Below are positions 11,954 through 25,315 of a DNA stretch of 64,000 nucleotides, one piece after another. The notes under the pieces are model-generated. The model was not told the DNA's origin, made no database searches, and saw nothing but the letters and a program-made list of their open reading frames with translations. Where the stretch lies: contig OZ005619.1 of NCBI GenBank assembly GCA_963930655.1, positions 6,120,501 through 6,184,500 of the forward strand, read 5' to 3'. The first letter of the stretch is position 1, and every line of letters begins with the position of its first letter. The position numbers and the translations under genes are program-made. The DNA is from Myrica gale (Eukaryota; Streptophyta; Magnoliopsida; Fagales; Myricaceae).

Positions 11954-14900
11954 TGTGAGACCCCAAACTTTGCTTTTGCTATTTTTCCTATGTATTTGTT
12001 TTGATTTAACTTATGGAGCCATATTTTTGGCCAATATATGACTTAAGTTTAATGTTTATGGTACATTAACTTATTATGAAATTTTATTAAAGAATTTTTC
12101 TTTAAATAATTTCTTTTTCATTGTGAAAGTTTTTAGTACAAGTTTAAATTCTATTTTTCCTAAGAGCCGAAATTTGCTAGGTAAATTTCTTTTATGGACT
12201 TGTATTTTTCCATTGCTCTTATTATATTCCATAATCCCTGAAATTAAATTATGAAGAGAAATTGATATATTATGGCCGAAATTATCTAAGTAGAAAATCA
12301 TGAAATGAATGTTAAGCATTTAAATATTTTGTATCTTATAATAGGTAGCTTAAAATATCATTAGAGATATTAAGTGATAAGTTACTAGATATATAAAATA
12401 GCTTGATAAAGAATTTAATTGATAAGTGAGTGTGCTTATCATAGTGCTAAGTTATAGGATAGTTTGATAAGGAAATAAAAGAGGAGTTAATGTGCTTATC
12501 ATAGTGATAAGTTATTGTGTTTATCATAAAGATAAGTTAGTGTGTTTATTAAGGAAAAATGTTAGTGAGCTTATAATAGTGATAAGCTAATGTATTTATA
12601 AAGGAGATAAGCTATTATGTTTATAAAGATAAGTTGATATGTTTGTGGATGATAAACTAATGTACATATATTAGAGATAAGTCAAATTGCATATGTGATA
12701 AGTGATAGATGAAATGAAAATAAAATGAAAAAAAAGAAGATAAAATGAATCAATGGTAAGAGAGGGGTTTACGTGATAGACAAGAAGATGAAGTTGAAGT
12801 TACTTTTGGGTGAATGACTTATGGAGACAAGGAATTAAATGCAATTAAATGAGAAACAAAAAGAAAAAAAAGAGAGAAGAGTGAAGCATCACGTGAAAGA
12901 GAGAAAGGGAGAAAGAGAGAAAAGACAAGTGAAGGTGTAGGCTGAAAAGATAGTATGATAGGCTGAAAGGTAAGGGTAGGGAAGAAGAGTCACACGAAAG
13001 TGAAGAGAAAAGCCAAAGAGAAATAAAGCAAAGGGAGACAAAGCATTTATGGTAGCCACCCAATGCAACCAATGGGAGTGTTTTGGTGGGGCCAAGGGAG
13101 AACCTCCCCCTTTGCACAAGCACTCTCACACACCACTTACACTCCATCTTGGTCGAATAAAAGAAAGAAAGGCTGAAAGAAAGAGAGAGGAGAGAAAGGG
13201 AGAAGGCAAGCCGAGAGAAAAAGAAAGGGGGAAAGGAAGGAAAACCGAGAGAAATGAAGGAGGCCGAGAGAAAGGAGAAAAAGGGAGAAGGAAAGAGAAG
13301 AAGGAGAAGGCCAGGAATAAACAAGGGAGGAAGGAGAAGAAAAGAAAAAGGGAAGAGAGAAAGGAAAGCAGCAAGGTAAACTTGGTTTTCTTGAAGTTCT
13401 TTGACTGAATGTACTCTTGCATGTTGTGTTCCACTCTTGCCTTGGTCAGATCTGTATAGATGTCTAAGTTTCAAGGGCTGTTGTGATATTTTATTGAGCT
13501 TGATTGTGAACTTGTTAATGGAGGCCTTGCAAGAGAAAGAAGAAAGGAAAAAGGAGAAGAAGAGAGAAAAGAAGAGTTAAGGTAGCAAGGTAAAAGCTTC
13601 AGCCCTTTGGTTTGTGTTTGGCCGGATTTTGTGACCTTGTAATATGATTTGTGGCTTGCGATAGAGGCTGATTATTGCTGTTAGATGCCATGGTTTTGAA
13701 TTAGTTCAAACTTGGAAATGCATGTTAGATTATAAGTTGCAAAAAGGAGAAGCATAACCTAAGTGCATGTAAAGCTTGAGGTATAAAACCTTGGTCTTAT
13801 GTGCTGTAGGCTTGCTGTGTTTAAGCTTGGGAATGAGAGTGAAAAATGTGAGATTTGAGATGTGTTAGGGCTTGGGTCAGTAGCCATGATCTATGACAAA
13901 TTTTATTTGGAGAAGTTCTCACATACATGTAAATGGATGGCATGAAATTGGAAGTGTAACATCTTGATTTGAAGGTTGTAAGCTTACTGTTGTAAACCCT
14001 TGCCGTTGGATCTGAACATGATTAGTTTTGATGATCTTAGGGCTTTAGTCAGTGGCCTAAACCTAGGAGCAAATGTGATGGGAGAGGTTAATGCAAGAAA
14101 ATGTTAAGAATGGTAAGAAGGAGATAAGGTAAGTTTAAGTTTTGGTATTGATAGCTATGTTGGCCGAATGACTTCTTCATGCAAGATCTTGAATTTAGCA
14201 ACTCCTAGACTATAATGTGAGCTTGTATCTGAACTTGCATGCATAAGGATATGAATTGGTTGTTGGAAAGTTCAATGGAAATGAATAATGCATGTTAGAG
14301 GAGTTTCGGGCGTGGTCATACAATGCTTGGCCGAAATACATGCTATGTTTAAAATATCTTGGGAATGATTGAAATATGGATCTTATAGGCTGGTTGTGAG
14401 GCTAATTGGTTAGGTTGATTGTGCACATAAGTCACGGGTTGACTAAGCTTGAAGAGAGAAGAATGCATGTGATAAATAGAATGGTAATGCATGTTAAAGC
14501 TATGAATAATGATGCATGGCCGAATGATATAATGTGTGAAATCTTGTACTTGTGCCATGATTTATAGAATCTAGGTTGTGAATCTGATAATGGAGGATGG
14601 GATCACAATTGGAGATGAAGTTTTGTGCAATAGATGTTGAAATTGAAGCGTGGCCAAACGATTTAGTGAAGAAACCCTAATGACCAATTGATTAGTAAAT
14701 AAATGATGTAATCCCATGTGATGTATAAGTAAAATTTAGGTCATGGCCGAATGAGTCAGAGGTTAAAACCTAGGCCTAATGTTAAGAGAAAACCTTACAT
14801 GTAAGTAAACTCATGAATGATGAAGTATATGGCTCGGGTAGATATTATTAGTTGGTGTGCTTAACAAAGCCTTGTGGTATTAAGAAGGAATTGAAGTTTC

Positions 14901-17210
14901 AATTAGAGTGATTATGTGTTGGCCGAAACATATGATGTGTAAATGAGGTTGAATTATAATATTAAAAGAAACCTTGATCATATGAAGAGAGAAAATGAAA
15001 TAGGAGAATGTCAATATGTCAAACATGCATGGAAGAGATGTTAAGGAAAAAGATATGAAAACTTAATCACATGATATCAAGATCTATGGCTCGGGTTGGA
15101 TATAACTTGGAGATCAAGCCACGATTTAGCCATGATTAGGGTTGGAAAATGATGAACTAGTAAGCTATTAAAGAATGGTCTTGGTACACGAATAAAAGGT
15201 CCAGATGCAAGTAAGGTAAAATGGCCATGAATTAGCCAAAAGATGTTGGTTAATTGAATAAGGTCAGCGAGTGTAGGGCTCTAATACCAAATTAAATTCA
15301 TTAAGAAAAATGTTATCTAACTCAAGTGAAATAAGTCATGTGGTATCAGGATGCTCTTATAGCATGAATTGAGATACATTGATGCTTATGTGAACTCGAA
15401 GGAGCATGACATTTGGTTGAATCCTATAGATCTTGGCAGCACCTCTATAGCGCATCTTTGAGGTTTGATTGATGAATATGATGATCATTAGTCCATGTAA
15501 AATAAGATCGTAAGTGTAGAGCAAGAATTCAGCGATAAAGGTTGTTGTTTTGATATGGATCATTGGTAAGGTTGAAACATTAAAGATCCGATTTTGGATA
15601 TCGAGGTTATTAAGAAGATGTATGATGTTTGTTATATACAAATTGATTTATGAAAGTTAAAATACTTACAAGAATGGGAAGTCAAATGTTGCAAGAATTT
15701 CATGTATAATTTCACGTAAAGTTTCGGATATGAACTTGGAAACTAAGATAATACATGATACGTTTGTATGCCTTGTTGAATGTTGATAGCTAAGCATTGG
15801 AGTATCGCTTGTAGGCGAAGACCGAACTAAGTTCGAGTGGATCGGTATAAGTGCAATAAGTGCAAGGAGTACTGTAAGTGAATCTTACCCCTTTTGGAAA
15901 ACTGGAATGATACACTGCATGTTTTATTGTGCATGGCAAGATGTTTCTAATACATATGTAATGTATTGCATGAAGAATGTTTCAAGTACGCATGATGTTT
16001 TGAACATGTCATAGCATGATCATTTGCATGAACGCATGAGAGACGTTTTGATGCAAATGAAATTACGATGTTTTCAAGAGTGGCATGGCATGTTCATTTC
16101 ATAGAAACATGAAAAGTTGTTTTATGCAAATGAAAGAGAATTTATGTTATGATTAAGCCCGGAGGCTTTGGTTGAACACGTACTAAGTTAAGTGAGGTTC
16201 GACATCCATGCCGAGGGACGTTGTTCGTGAAGGATGGATGGATGGACGCCCATACCGAGGGACGTTGTTCGTGAAGGATGGGTTAGTCCGTGAGGTATGT
16301 GCAACCATACTGAAGGACAATGAGAAGGTGTGGGCCTCTAAGGGTCGTGTCTAGCCATCAGGCCTGGGGCAACTACGGGCTAGCTCGACCAGATGTAAGG
16401 TCTCCAAGGGAATTCGGGGACGGTTCCGAAGGGAACGCACAACCCTGACTTCAGGGGTCAAATGGAGCGAGCCCAACAGTGGCACAAGTATGAAATGAAT
16501 GATTTTCACGGGCCAAGGGCCAATTTTATAAGCAAGAATGAAAGAAAGATTTTCAAGGGCCTGGGGCCAATTCCGAGATTTGAAATGCATTTGAAAAGGC
16601 CAAGAGTGGCAAGAAATTTTGGTGCATGGCATGTGCATCACGGAGCATGCATATGCATCATGGTTTTTATGCACTAACTCATGATTTACAGTTTTGCATT
16701 TCTTATCTTATCACTACAGTGTATTGAAGTAAGTATGCTTTTAAAGCTATGTTTTATTAAAGTTCATGTTTCAACTGTTGTTCCTTACTGAGTCTTTCGA
16801 CTCATAGTTTGTAAATCGTATCATTCCAGATCCACAAGATAACTGGGGAGCAGAGGAGTATCTCAGGTAGAAATCCTGGAAGTTTGGGGATTGGAGCCGG
16901 AGTTGGTGAACTCCGAGGTAGCACTTGGGAGTGCTGGTTTTGATCAAGTGGCAGTATGTTGCCCTAGTACGTTTGTATAAGTTGCGAACAAGATGCAATG
17001 TATATACTTTTCTGAATTATGATGTGTATACCGAGAGGTTATGATCATTGGGCTTGTATCTCAGCCAACATGCGGATCCTGAGTGAGCCATCCTATGTGT
17101 ATAAAAAGAAAAAAAAATTCCGCTGTAAGAGTTAGTGTAAGCGCTGGAGTGTTCCCGGGGAATGCTCGCGGCTGTCACGGTCCCTGCGGGATGGCGTTCG
17201 GGGCGTGACA
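11954..17210 (+). mobile_element. 5' LTR (5.26 kb) of a non-autonomous Ty3/gypsy element
   Basis: The LTR starts TGTGAGACCCC at 11954 and ends CGGGGCGTGACA at 17210, five bases before a primer-binding site. Its first 540 bp recur at 18661-19200 with only five substitutions (about 0.9%), so the insertion is fairly young. It is one of the longest LTRs one would expect in a plant. It contains many GATAAGTTA-type words (12360-12700), a purine-rich tract, two near-identical 27-mers (16211-16237 and 16255-16281) and the motif TACTGAGTCTTTCGACTCA (16786-16804). Long open frames on its minus strand are by-products of the purine tract. Confidence 0.93.
12840..13375 (+). repeat. Purine-rich tract inside long LTR
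   Basis: About 530 bp consist largely of GAGAAAG and AAGGAG words on the plus strand, with a short mixed-sequence break at 13040-13150. Solo LTRs of the family have matching tracts (10230-10375, pyrimidine on plus because that LTR is inverted; 12 kb copy purine on plus). Probably part of the transcribed leader, but this is inference. The 209-residue open frame on the other strand is a compositional artefact. Confidence 0.7.
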
Positions 17211-17215
17211 GAAAG

Positions 17216-17226
17216 TGGTATCAGAG
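17216..17226 (+). promoter_or_regulatory. Primer-binding site (initiator Met tRNA)
   Basis: TGGTATCAGAG matches the complement of the 3' end of plant initiator methionine tRNA, the usual primer for Ty3/gypsy reverse transcription. It lies five bases (GAAAG) after the LTR end at 17210. Confidence 0.9.
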
Positions 17227-17470
17227 GGAAGATCTAAGTACTAGGAGTTGAACCCTAGTAGGCAGCTGTATGTTGGAGTTGGCTGAGTACATGAGTAGAA
17301 GCTCGAAAGTTGGATGCTCAAGTAGAATTTGGAGCATTCCAAACATGACCTGACCTAAGGAACTATTTCAGGTTGAACTGTGAGAATGTAGATAACCCTA
17401 CGCATTGTGTCTAGGTTATGATACCTATATGAGTACGTATTGTATTCTAATGTGATGTGTTGAAGTGCAG

Positions 17471-18300
17471 TATGGCACCTAGAGGATCCCCAATTCTTCG
17501 AAGAGCCGGGAGTCAATCCTGATGATGTCTTACGGCATAAGGTTCAGTTTGTCACTGATCGGGTGCAACAAGGGGTGAATATGGATAAAAAAAGGGGCCG
17601 CCCTGAAGGATGTAGAGGACTAATCGACTGTGGTTTAGGTATGCTGCCTTTGTATCATGGAAAAGCCTTAGTCTTATTAAATTCCGGGGCTACACACCCA
17701 GTCATTGCCTCAACATACTGTAAGGTGAAGGATATGAGGCATGAACCACGAGAATATAGTCTAATGGTGTCAAAGCATATTAATAGAAGAGTCAATTGTG
17801 ATCTACTGTTGAAGAACTGTCTGATAGATGGTGAAAGGAAAATGGTGATTCCTAATTTGACTATAATGGAGACAGGGGGAATATTGAGGCATGAATTGGT
17901 TGGCAGCACTCAATGTTAGTATTAAGTGTTACGAGACGAAGGTCGTATCGCAAAAGGAGGGGAGACCGAACTGTTGTTTTGCAAGTATGTGAAGGATGGA
18001 GGAAAGGCCAGTGAATATTTCAACCATGCAGGCCAAGAATTCTAGTTTGGCTGAAGCTCCTACGATAGAACAAATCCCCACAATGAACGAATTCCTGAAT
18101 ATTCCTTGAGGCATTACTTGGTTACCTCCAGATAGAGAAGTGGAGTTTGGTATTAATTTAGAACCAAGGCCAGCTCCAATATTCTAACACACTATATAGA
18201 ATGGCACTAGCCGAGCTAGCGGAATTAAAAGTCCGACTGGAGGATTAATTGAAAAAAAAAAAAAGTAGATTTAGCCGAATATATTGCCTTGATGCGTGTT
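17471..18300 (+). pseudogene. Residual gag start and retropepsin of the long-LTR element
   Basis: A short gag start (MAPRGSP..., 17471) is followed, after frameshifts, by a retropepsin-like stretch at 17625-17919. This has the active-site-like motif LLNSGATH in place of the usual (I/L)DSGATH, so the catalytic Asp is changed to Asn. Stops follow. Zinc knuckle, RT, RNase H and integrase are absent: the whole interior between LTRs is only 1.45 kb against several kb in complete relatives. The element could only have moved using proteins supplied by another copy. Confidence 0.75.
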
Positions 18301-18647
18301 TGATAAAGGATTAATATTGTGCTGAAGAAAAGAAGTAAGTAATCAAGGAGAGGGAGTTGGGGCGACCAAAGGTTAGCAGAAGAGGTGTGCGAATGCTTAG
18401 GGCATTATGTGAATGATAGGAGAAAGCTCGAAATTGAGGTTGGAGCAATAAGTAAGAATTAAACTCTTTCCTCTAAATAAGGAAGTTAATTATACTTTTG
18501 TGAGTTACTAATTTTTCTCGATTTAGTTCATTATATTTATGAATTTCCTCTGCCTTATTCTCGAGCTATCAACTTTATTTCAGAGACATCTCAGTATGAT
18601 ACCAAAACTTTTGAAAGCAAAGTAAATTCCGAGGTCGGAATTTTTAT

Positions 18648-18660
18648 AAGGAGGGGAGAA
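18648..18660 (+). promoter_or_regulatory. Polypurine tract
   Basis: AAGGAGGGGAGAA lies directly before the 3' LTR start at 18661, the expected position for plus-strand priming. Confidence 0.88.
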
Positions 18661-19200
18661 TGTGAGACCCCAAACTTTGCTTTTGCTATTTTTCCTATGT
18701 ATTTGTTTTGATTTAACTTATGGGGCCATATTTTTGGCCAATATATGACTTAAGTTTAATGTTTATGGTACATTAACTTATTATGAAATTTTATTCAAGA
18801 ATTTTTCTTTAAATAATTTCTTTTTCATTGTGAAAGTTTTTAGTACAAGTTTAAATTCTATTTTTCCTAAGAGCCGAAATTTGTTAGGTAAATTTCTTTT
18901 ATGGACTTGTATTTTTCCATTGCTCTTATTATATTCCATAATCCCTGAAATTAAATTATGAAGAGAAATTGATATATTATGGCCGAAATTATCTAAGTAG
19001 AAAATCATGAAATGAATGTTAAGCATTTAAATATTTTGTATCTTATAATATGTAGCTTAAAATATCATTAGAGATATTAAGTGATAAGTTACTAGATATA
19101 TAAAATAGCTTGATAAATAATTTAATTGATAAGTGAGTGTGCTTATCATAGTGCTAAGTTATAGGATAGTTTGATAAGGAAATAAAAGAGGAGTTAATGT
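18661..19200 (+). mobile_element. 3' LTR of the long-LTR element, truncated after 540 bp
   Basis: It is co-linear with 11954-12493 and differs at five positions. At 19200 it switches abruptly to an inverted LTR of a related subfamily. The joint carries ATGT, which is present in both parents at that point, a sign of end-joining or template switching rather than a transposase-made junction. About 4.7 kb of LTR are missing. Confidence 0.92.
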
Positions 19201-22200
19201 CATGGATATGCATATGCTCTTGCTTGAATTCGGCCCTTGGCCCTTCAAAATCACTTATTCATACTTGTGGGCTTATTCGCTCCATTTAACCCCTGAAGTC
19301 AGGGTTGTGCGTTCCCTTTGGAACTGTCCCCTATTTCCCTTGGAGACCTTACATACGATCAAGCTAGCACACCTTCTCGCATTCGTCCTTTAGTGGCTAG
19401 ACATGACCCTTGGAGGCCCACACCTTCTCAATGTCCTTCAGTGTGGTTTGCACAGCCTCTTAGATTCACCCATCCTTCTCGCATTCGTCCTTCGGTATGG
19501 GAGTCCATCTTGATGGTACGGTACCGACCAGTGCCCCTTGACGTAACTTATCGTTTCATAAACTTTCCATAATCTTTTCATAAAGTCATTGCATAAAAAT
19601 TCTCTTTAGAAAAATTCATGCAATGCACATGTCATGTCATGCTCGATCAAAATCTCATGCTTGTTCATGAAACGATGCAGTGTGTCATTCCAGTTTTGAA
19701 AAGAACCACTTACGGTTTCCACTTACTAATTCCACTTACACTTGGTCTCCTTGATAATGTATAAAGACACGTAGATCGCCTACAAGCGGTTCAAACATTT
19801 CTTAGCATTAAGAAATAAGTACGTAATCATATAAATTAAATATTTGCATTTTAAAATCAGTTATCAACCAAAGATATATTTCTGAAAATATAATATTATT
19901 CTCAAAGTTTTATATAGAATTCTTTATTAATTAATCTTATTAAATTTTCTAATCTAGCAAGCTAATTACACTTTAATCAAATCTTAATATTTCTCCTATT
20001 ACATACATTACACTAAGTCTTTAAATTCATCAATTACTAAACCTAATCATAATTAATCTTTAGCTTAACATTAAACTTCTATGCAACCCGAAAATATAGG
20101 CTATCTTATTCACCCTAAGTTTCGGCCAACCTAGTTAATTTCTTCAATCAATACTTAACACCACAAAACTTTGCTAATTCTTTTAATCCGGATCTTTAAA
20201 CTTATCATCTATGTTTTTCTCTTACTAATATGACGGGTTTTATGATTGAGCTTAAGTCTTCTAACTTATTTAGTCATAACCCTAATTTTATGTATCCATC
20301 ACATGTAAATATATTTTCATCTATTATAAGCTTGCAATTAGGGTTCCCTTTCATTAGGTCATTCGGCCAACATCAAGTTCATGTGTTCTTTGATCACAAT
20401 TTCATCTCCAATGGTGATCTCATCCTCCATTTCTCAGATTCACAACCTAGGATCTACAAATCACAAAACAAACTCAAGATCTAGCAACACATCATAATCG
20501 GCCAACACCTATTAGTCACAAAACAATTAGGTTTTCTTTTAAATCTTTCGATTTGCATGCATCTTCTACATTTCATGATTAATATCATGCATAGGGTTAC
20601 CAAACTTACACATATTATGGACAACCAACAAATCTACACATATACAAAATCATACTTGAAGATCTAGGGTACACATGGTTCAGCCAATCACCAAATATCA
20701 CACTTTTCATGCCAAAATCGCAACATGCACTTCACTTTGCATTTTATAACCTAACTAGCATGCATTAACTTCATATCTTCATCATATACAACCAACAACA
20801 TCAGATCTACCCTTTAGGAACTTCAACAACAATAGATCTAAGGAAATATCCAACTTACATTCGGCCAAACACAACATAAGTCTAGATCTAACTTATCTGA
20901 CATACATTGTTCAATCCTTGCATTTTTCCAACATTCAAACTTAGATCTCATGTTTATATGGCCAGATCTAGCATTATACCTTAGGGTTGATTTCATAACC
21001 TCAAGATCTAACAACACTCAAGACATTAACTCAAGATCCCATCATGATACATTCGGCCAACACCATATTAAAAACCAACAACCCACATCTTTGGCCTTAC
21101 CTTGATGATTATCACAAGCTTGAGTACCTAGCACAATAAAATACCCTAGGTTAGAACTTATGAAGAACTTTAAGCAAGAACACTAAATAGAATCAAGCCT
21201 ACCTCTACCTTCACCAAACTTTTACCAAAACTCTTCCTTCTTCCAACTTTCGGTTCACCCTCCTTAGAGTGGTTCCAAGCTTGATTTGAGGTGCTAAGGT
21301 GGGTTTTATGGTGGAGGGAAAATATGGTAAGCTTGAATGATTTAGTTCTAAGGAAATGAACTAAACTTCTTCAAGAGAAAAGTGGCTAATGAGTAGGGTT
21401 TTCAAAAGAGGAAAATGGTGTTGCACAATGTGAGGATTCGGTCACCACAAAGAGAGGTCTAAACTTGAACTTTTGGAGTGTGATTTAGGATGCAAAAGGG
21501 AGAGGAACAAGGCTTGATTCTTAGAGGAAAGATTCGGTCAAGAGGAGAAAAAGAGAGAAACTTGGAGAAGATGGAGTGTTCGGCCAAGGCAAATGAAGTG
21601 TTAGGTTTTTGAAATGTGAAGTGTGAATTGAGGCAATTGAATCTCCCAAGGAGAGTTATTGCTATGACACATGACAAGGAGAAAGTGGAGATGACAAGAG
21701 AGAAAGTTTGAAGAGAAAAGGGGATGAATAGGGGGGGTCTTGGCCGACCAAGCATGTATTCCTCTTCTCTCTCCTTTTTTCACTTTTTCTCACATCAACT
21801 CTTGTCTCCCTAAGCTATGCCTTTGCATTGATTTTTCCCTTCTTTCCCACTTGGTCTTCACGTGAAGCTCATCCTCCTCCCTTGCTTTTTCTCTCTTTTT
21901 TTTTCTTCCAATGTGTTGTCTTGTCAATTAATGGCTCTCTTCCTCTTCTTACAACTTCACATGGGTTAAAACTTTTTGGCTTTTCCATTCTCCTCCTACA
22001 CTTCACGTAAATGACCTTCTCTTAACTCCCATTTATGTTGTTTGGTTGAATTCCAACCAACTTAGTTACTCTCCCACAACTAACTTTCCATTTAGTTACT
22101 ATTTCACCTAACTTATCTCCTATAAGCTCTCTAGCTTATCTAGTTCAATCACTTAGCTTATCATCTCATAAGCATGATCTCTTATCTTAAGATAATGACT

Positions 22201-22815
22201 CTAGCCTATCTCTACAATAGCCACAATGACTTATTACCTACAAAGTTTCCCTAACTTATCATTATGCTTGCTTGTCACCATGATAAGCAAGTGTGCTTAT
22301 CATTTTAATCTCTCTTAAACTTTATCATATGCCTAATAACTTATCATCTAATATTCAAATGACAATTCAACTTATTAATTTAGGTCACATAATAATAATA
22401 TATGCCACCTATTAATGACACACAAAAATATTCAATACTTAAAAGAAATTCATGATTTTATTCCATTTAATTATTTTCGGCCTATATATAAAAATCTTTA
22501 ATCATAATTTAATTTTATTGATTATGAAATATATTAGGCAAATGAAAAATATAAATACATGAGAGAAACTTACCTTGCAAGTTTCGGCTCTTAGGAGAAT
22601 ATAATTTAAACTTTGCACAAAACTTCCAAAATGACAAGAAAATTATTTAGGAAAATTTCATGAAATAAAATCCCATATTAATTGATGTACCTTAACATAA
22701 GGCTTAGGCCATACATTGGCCAAAAATATGGCCCCATAATAAAATTAAAGCTAATACATCGAAAATTAAAAGCTAATACATAAGAAATAACATAAGAAAT
22801 AATCGGGGTCTCACA
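19201..22815 (-). mobile_element. Inverted gypsy LTR fragment related to 53617-57508
   Basis: Minus-strand LTR whose start is at 22815 (TGTGAGACCCCGATTATTTC) and whose sequence follows the solo LTR at 53617 up to the equivalent of 57063. The last 445 bp of LTR are lost at the joint at 19200. It repeats the family landmarks: GATAAGTTA-type words, NGGCCGAA words, the CCTTCGGTATGG repeats (about 19480-19510) and a candidate mini-exon flanked by splice signals at 21101-21127. No coding region is credible here. Confidence 0.9.
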
Positions 22816-22824
22816 GGGAGAGTA

Positions 22825-24430
22825 TGCCACCCGAGCTTTTGTTTATCATAGCATACATTTGTTTGTGAAAATAAAGTTTGGGTTTAGTAGTGCATTAGTG
22901 CATAAGTGTATTGATTTCGTGGTGATTTGGAGATGAATTAGTACTTGATGCATTAGTTTCAAAACCTTGATTAATGCTTGATTTAATGAGAATTGGAGTT
23001 CACAAGTGACCAATCTTTTATTCAAGATGTTGAGATGCATGATTTGAGCCAATTTACTTTTGGAAGCTAGCAGGACGTGTTTTTGTCAAAAATTGTAATG
23101 TGTGATTTTTAATCAACTAGTAGGTCGGGAGTTTATTTCTGAGTTTTCAGCTCAATTTTGGAGACATTTTATTTTTTGAAAGCTAGTAGGATGATTTATG
23201 GAATTATTGACAGAGATGAAGATGAGTTATGGATGTAGATGAATTATGAATAGAAATGAATTATAGATAGAAATAAAATTGTGGATAGAGATGACTTGGT
23301 GGTAGAGGTGAAATTATGGATAGAGATGAAATTGTGGATATAGATGACTTACGAATAGAGATGACTTGTGAAGAAAGATGAAAGAATAATCCCTTGGATA
23401 ATTGATGAAACTTGGCAACTAAGTCTTGGAAGCCTATAAATAGAGGGGTCGACCATTAGAAAAATTCACCATTTGAGTGAAATCGTAGAGCTTTCACAGA
23501 GAAGAGAAAAATCGGGTAATGAAGAAGAGGAAAGGCTAAAAGAAACAAGAGCAAATTCGAGTAGAAAAGGAAGGAACAAAGCTTAGAAGATCAAAAGAGG
23601 ATTTTGGTTTTGCTAGAGGTAAAGTTTAGGTTGGTTATTATTGATTTTGATTCAAAAATTTTCAGGAGGATTGTGTCAATCTCTTGTGTTTTTGAAAATT
23701 ATTCTTGCATCTGTTGATGTTGTTTGCATTCTTCGTATTCTTGCATCTTTTCAAAATAGTAAAGTTAGTTTCGTTATCCTTGATTTCGATTCAAAAGTTT
23801 TCAAGAGGATTGTGTGAATCTCTTGTGTTTTTTCAAAACGAGTCGTAGATATGTTGTTGTTCTTCATGTTGATGTCATGTTGATTATGTCAAAATATTCG
23901 TTCTTTTTACATTGAGTTTAATCGGGTTTTAACCTTGAAATCGACGTGTTGTTATTTTTTTCTTCACAACACCATTCTTTTTCTTTTGAAAAATGTCAAA
24001 TTTTTTTTAATGATTTCCAAGGGAAGTTTGAGGGTTAAGATATGACATATCATGTAATGTGGTGCATTGACATGAGACGTGCATACTTAACTTGTGTTTT
24101 GAAGTAATGATGGTATTGTGCATAGGAGGATGTGAACCATATATTGTGGAATCCTAGCCACTCCGTTGTATGAGAAAAAATCCTAAATAACGATATTTTC
24201 ACTTTGAGAGTGAGACAGTATTTTACTCTGGGAGTAATGCCGCACAATACGAGAGTAATGTCGTATATATCACTTTGGCCCAGTGATTTACTTTAGGAGT
24301 GAGACTGTATTCTACTATGGGAATAATGCTGTAAAATATGGGCCGTATTTTTCTGAGAACCTAGACATCATCGTTGAGAGCATCCACAAATGAATTGGTT
24401 CAAGATATCCTGCTTATATTTTGTAGCGAC
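22825..24430 (+). mobile_element. Gypsy-like LTR (family 3), plus strand
   Basis: It starts TGCCACCCGAGC at 22825, just after the purine run CAGGGAGAG, and is related to the minus-strand block 475-2843. It holds repeated GATAGAGATGA words (23200-23370), a TATA-like CCTATAAATAG (23430-23441), and a duplicated segment around 23640-23700 and 23755-23830 (CAAAAnTTTTCAnGAGGATTGTGT). It ends in GGGAGTAATGCCGCA-type words. The 3' end is not resolved. A purine run beside the start hints that it was a 3' LTR. Confidence 0.6.
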
Positions 24431-24799
24431 GATGAAGTGGAAGAGTAAAAGAGAAGAAGATCAAGACTTGTGTGGATTGTACTTCGGATACCATTACAAT
24501 GCTGTAATAGAAAGCCTAAAATCATTCACAAAAAGCCTAAAATAACTAGAAACATTCACATTCAATAACATGCAATCATTTGTGAAGATTCACAGCATTT
24601 TCAAATCAAAATGCACCAAAACAAAATCTATGAAAAATGGAATTAAATGCGTTAAAATAGATTATGATAGATTAAAATGTGTGAATAAATTTATTTGTAG
24701 TGTGTAGAGGCTAGAAAATACGAGTTGCCTGGAGGAAACATAAAAATTCGAGATTGAGAGAGTTTTGGTTGTGAGTATGCGAAAATGTGAGAACATGAG

Positions 24800-25315
24800 A
24801 GGGTCGGAGTGTGTTATAATGGATGAACGTTCGAACGCGTTCGAACGATAGTTTCGACAAATTTAGAATGAGTATGATATCGATCGATTTGTATGCAGAA
24901 CGTTCAATATTCGTTAGAATGGTTATGCAACCATGTTCAAATTGAATGAAAAAAATATAAATTATGATGACAGGACGTTCATTTATTGTGGTAGATGAAA
25001 ACCCCAAGTTGGAACGCGTTCGAACCCACACAATTTTTTGGGACATAAACTGTCATCCCAAAAAGTGTATTCAAATTTGAAAATATATTTTTTATGAATG
25101 AACGCTGCGGATTTGGGTATCGAGATTTCATGTTAGTTTAAAACTGTTTATTGTCATTCGAACAATTTAGGAGATATACATTTTAACGTAATTCCTCGTT
25201 CAAATGCTTGCAAAAGCATGTTCACATAGTTCGAACATATGTTTTAAATATTGAACAGATTGACTCTAACCGACGAGTCTGTCCCATTTTTTTTTGCACA
25301 GGAAATTTCAATCCC
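24800..25315. repeat. TTCGAA-palindrome array, remnant of second CACTA family
   Basis: The palindromes GTTCGAAC and AACGCGTT recur, including two copies back to back at 24827-24848, one at 25015-25027, and weaker copies at 24900, 24975, 25150 and 25230. The same word occurs at 46817-46828 behind the CACTA remnant at 44850-46640. Both arrays are followed by the same flanking sequence (25320-25430 and 47090-47200). Such arrays near element ends are where CACTA TNPA-type proteins bind in the best-studied families. Confidence 0.6.

Noticed and set aside
12845..13474. 209-residue open frame on the minus strand
   Set aside because: It is the complement of a purine-rich tract in an LTR, rich in Ser/Phe/Leu repeats, and is absent from related LTRs.
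24690..24705. TTTATTTGTAGTGTG as a CACTA terminus
   Set aside because: Only TGTAGTG fits; the A-run, partner end and 3-bp duplication are missing.
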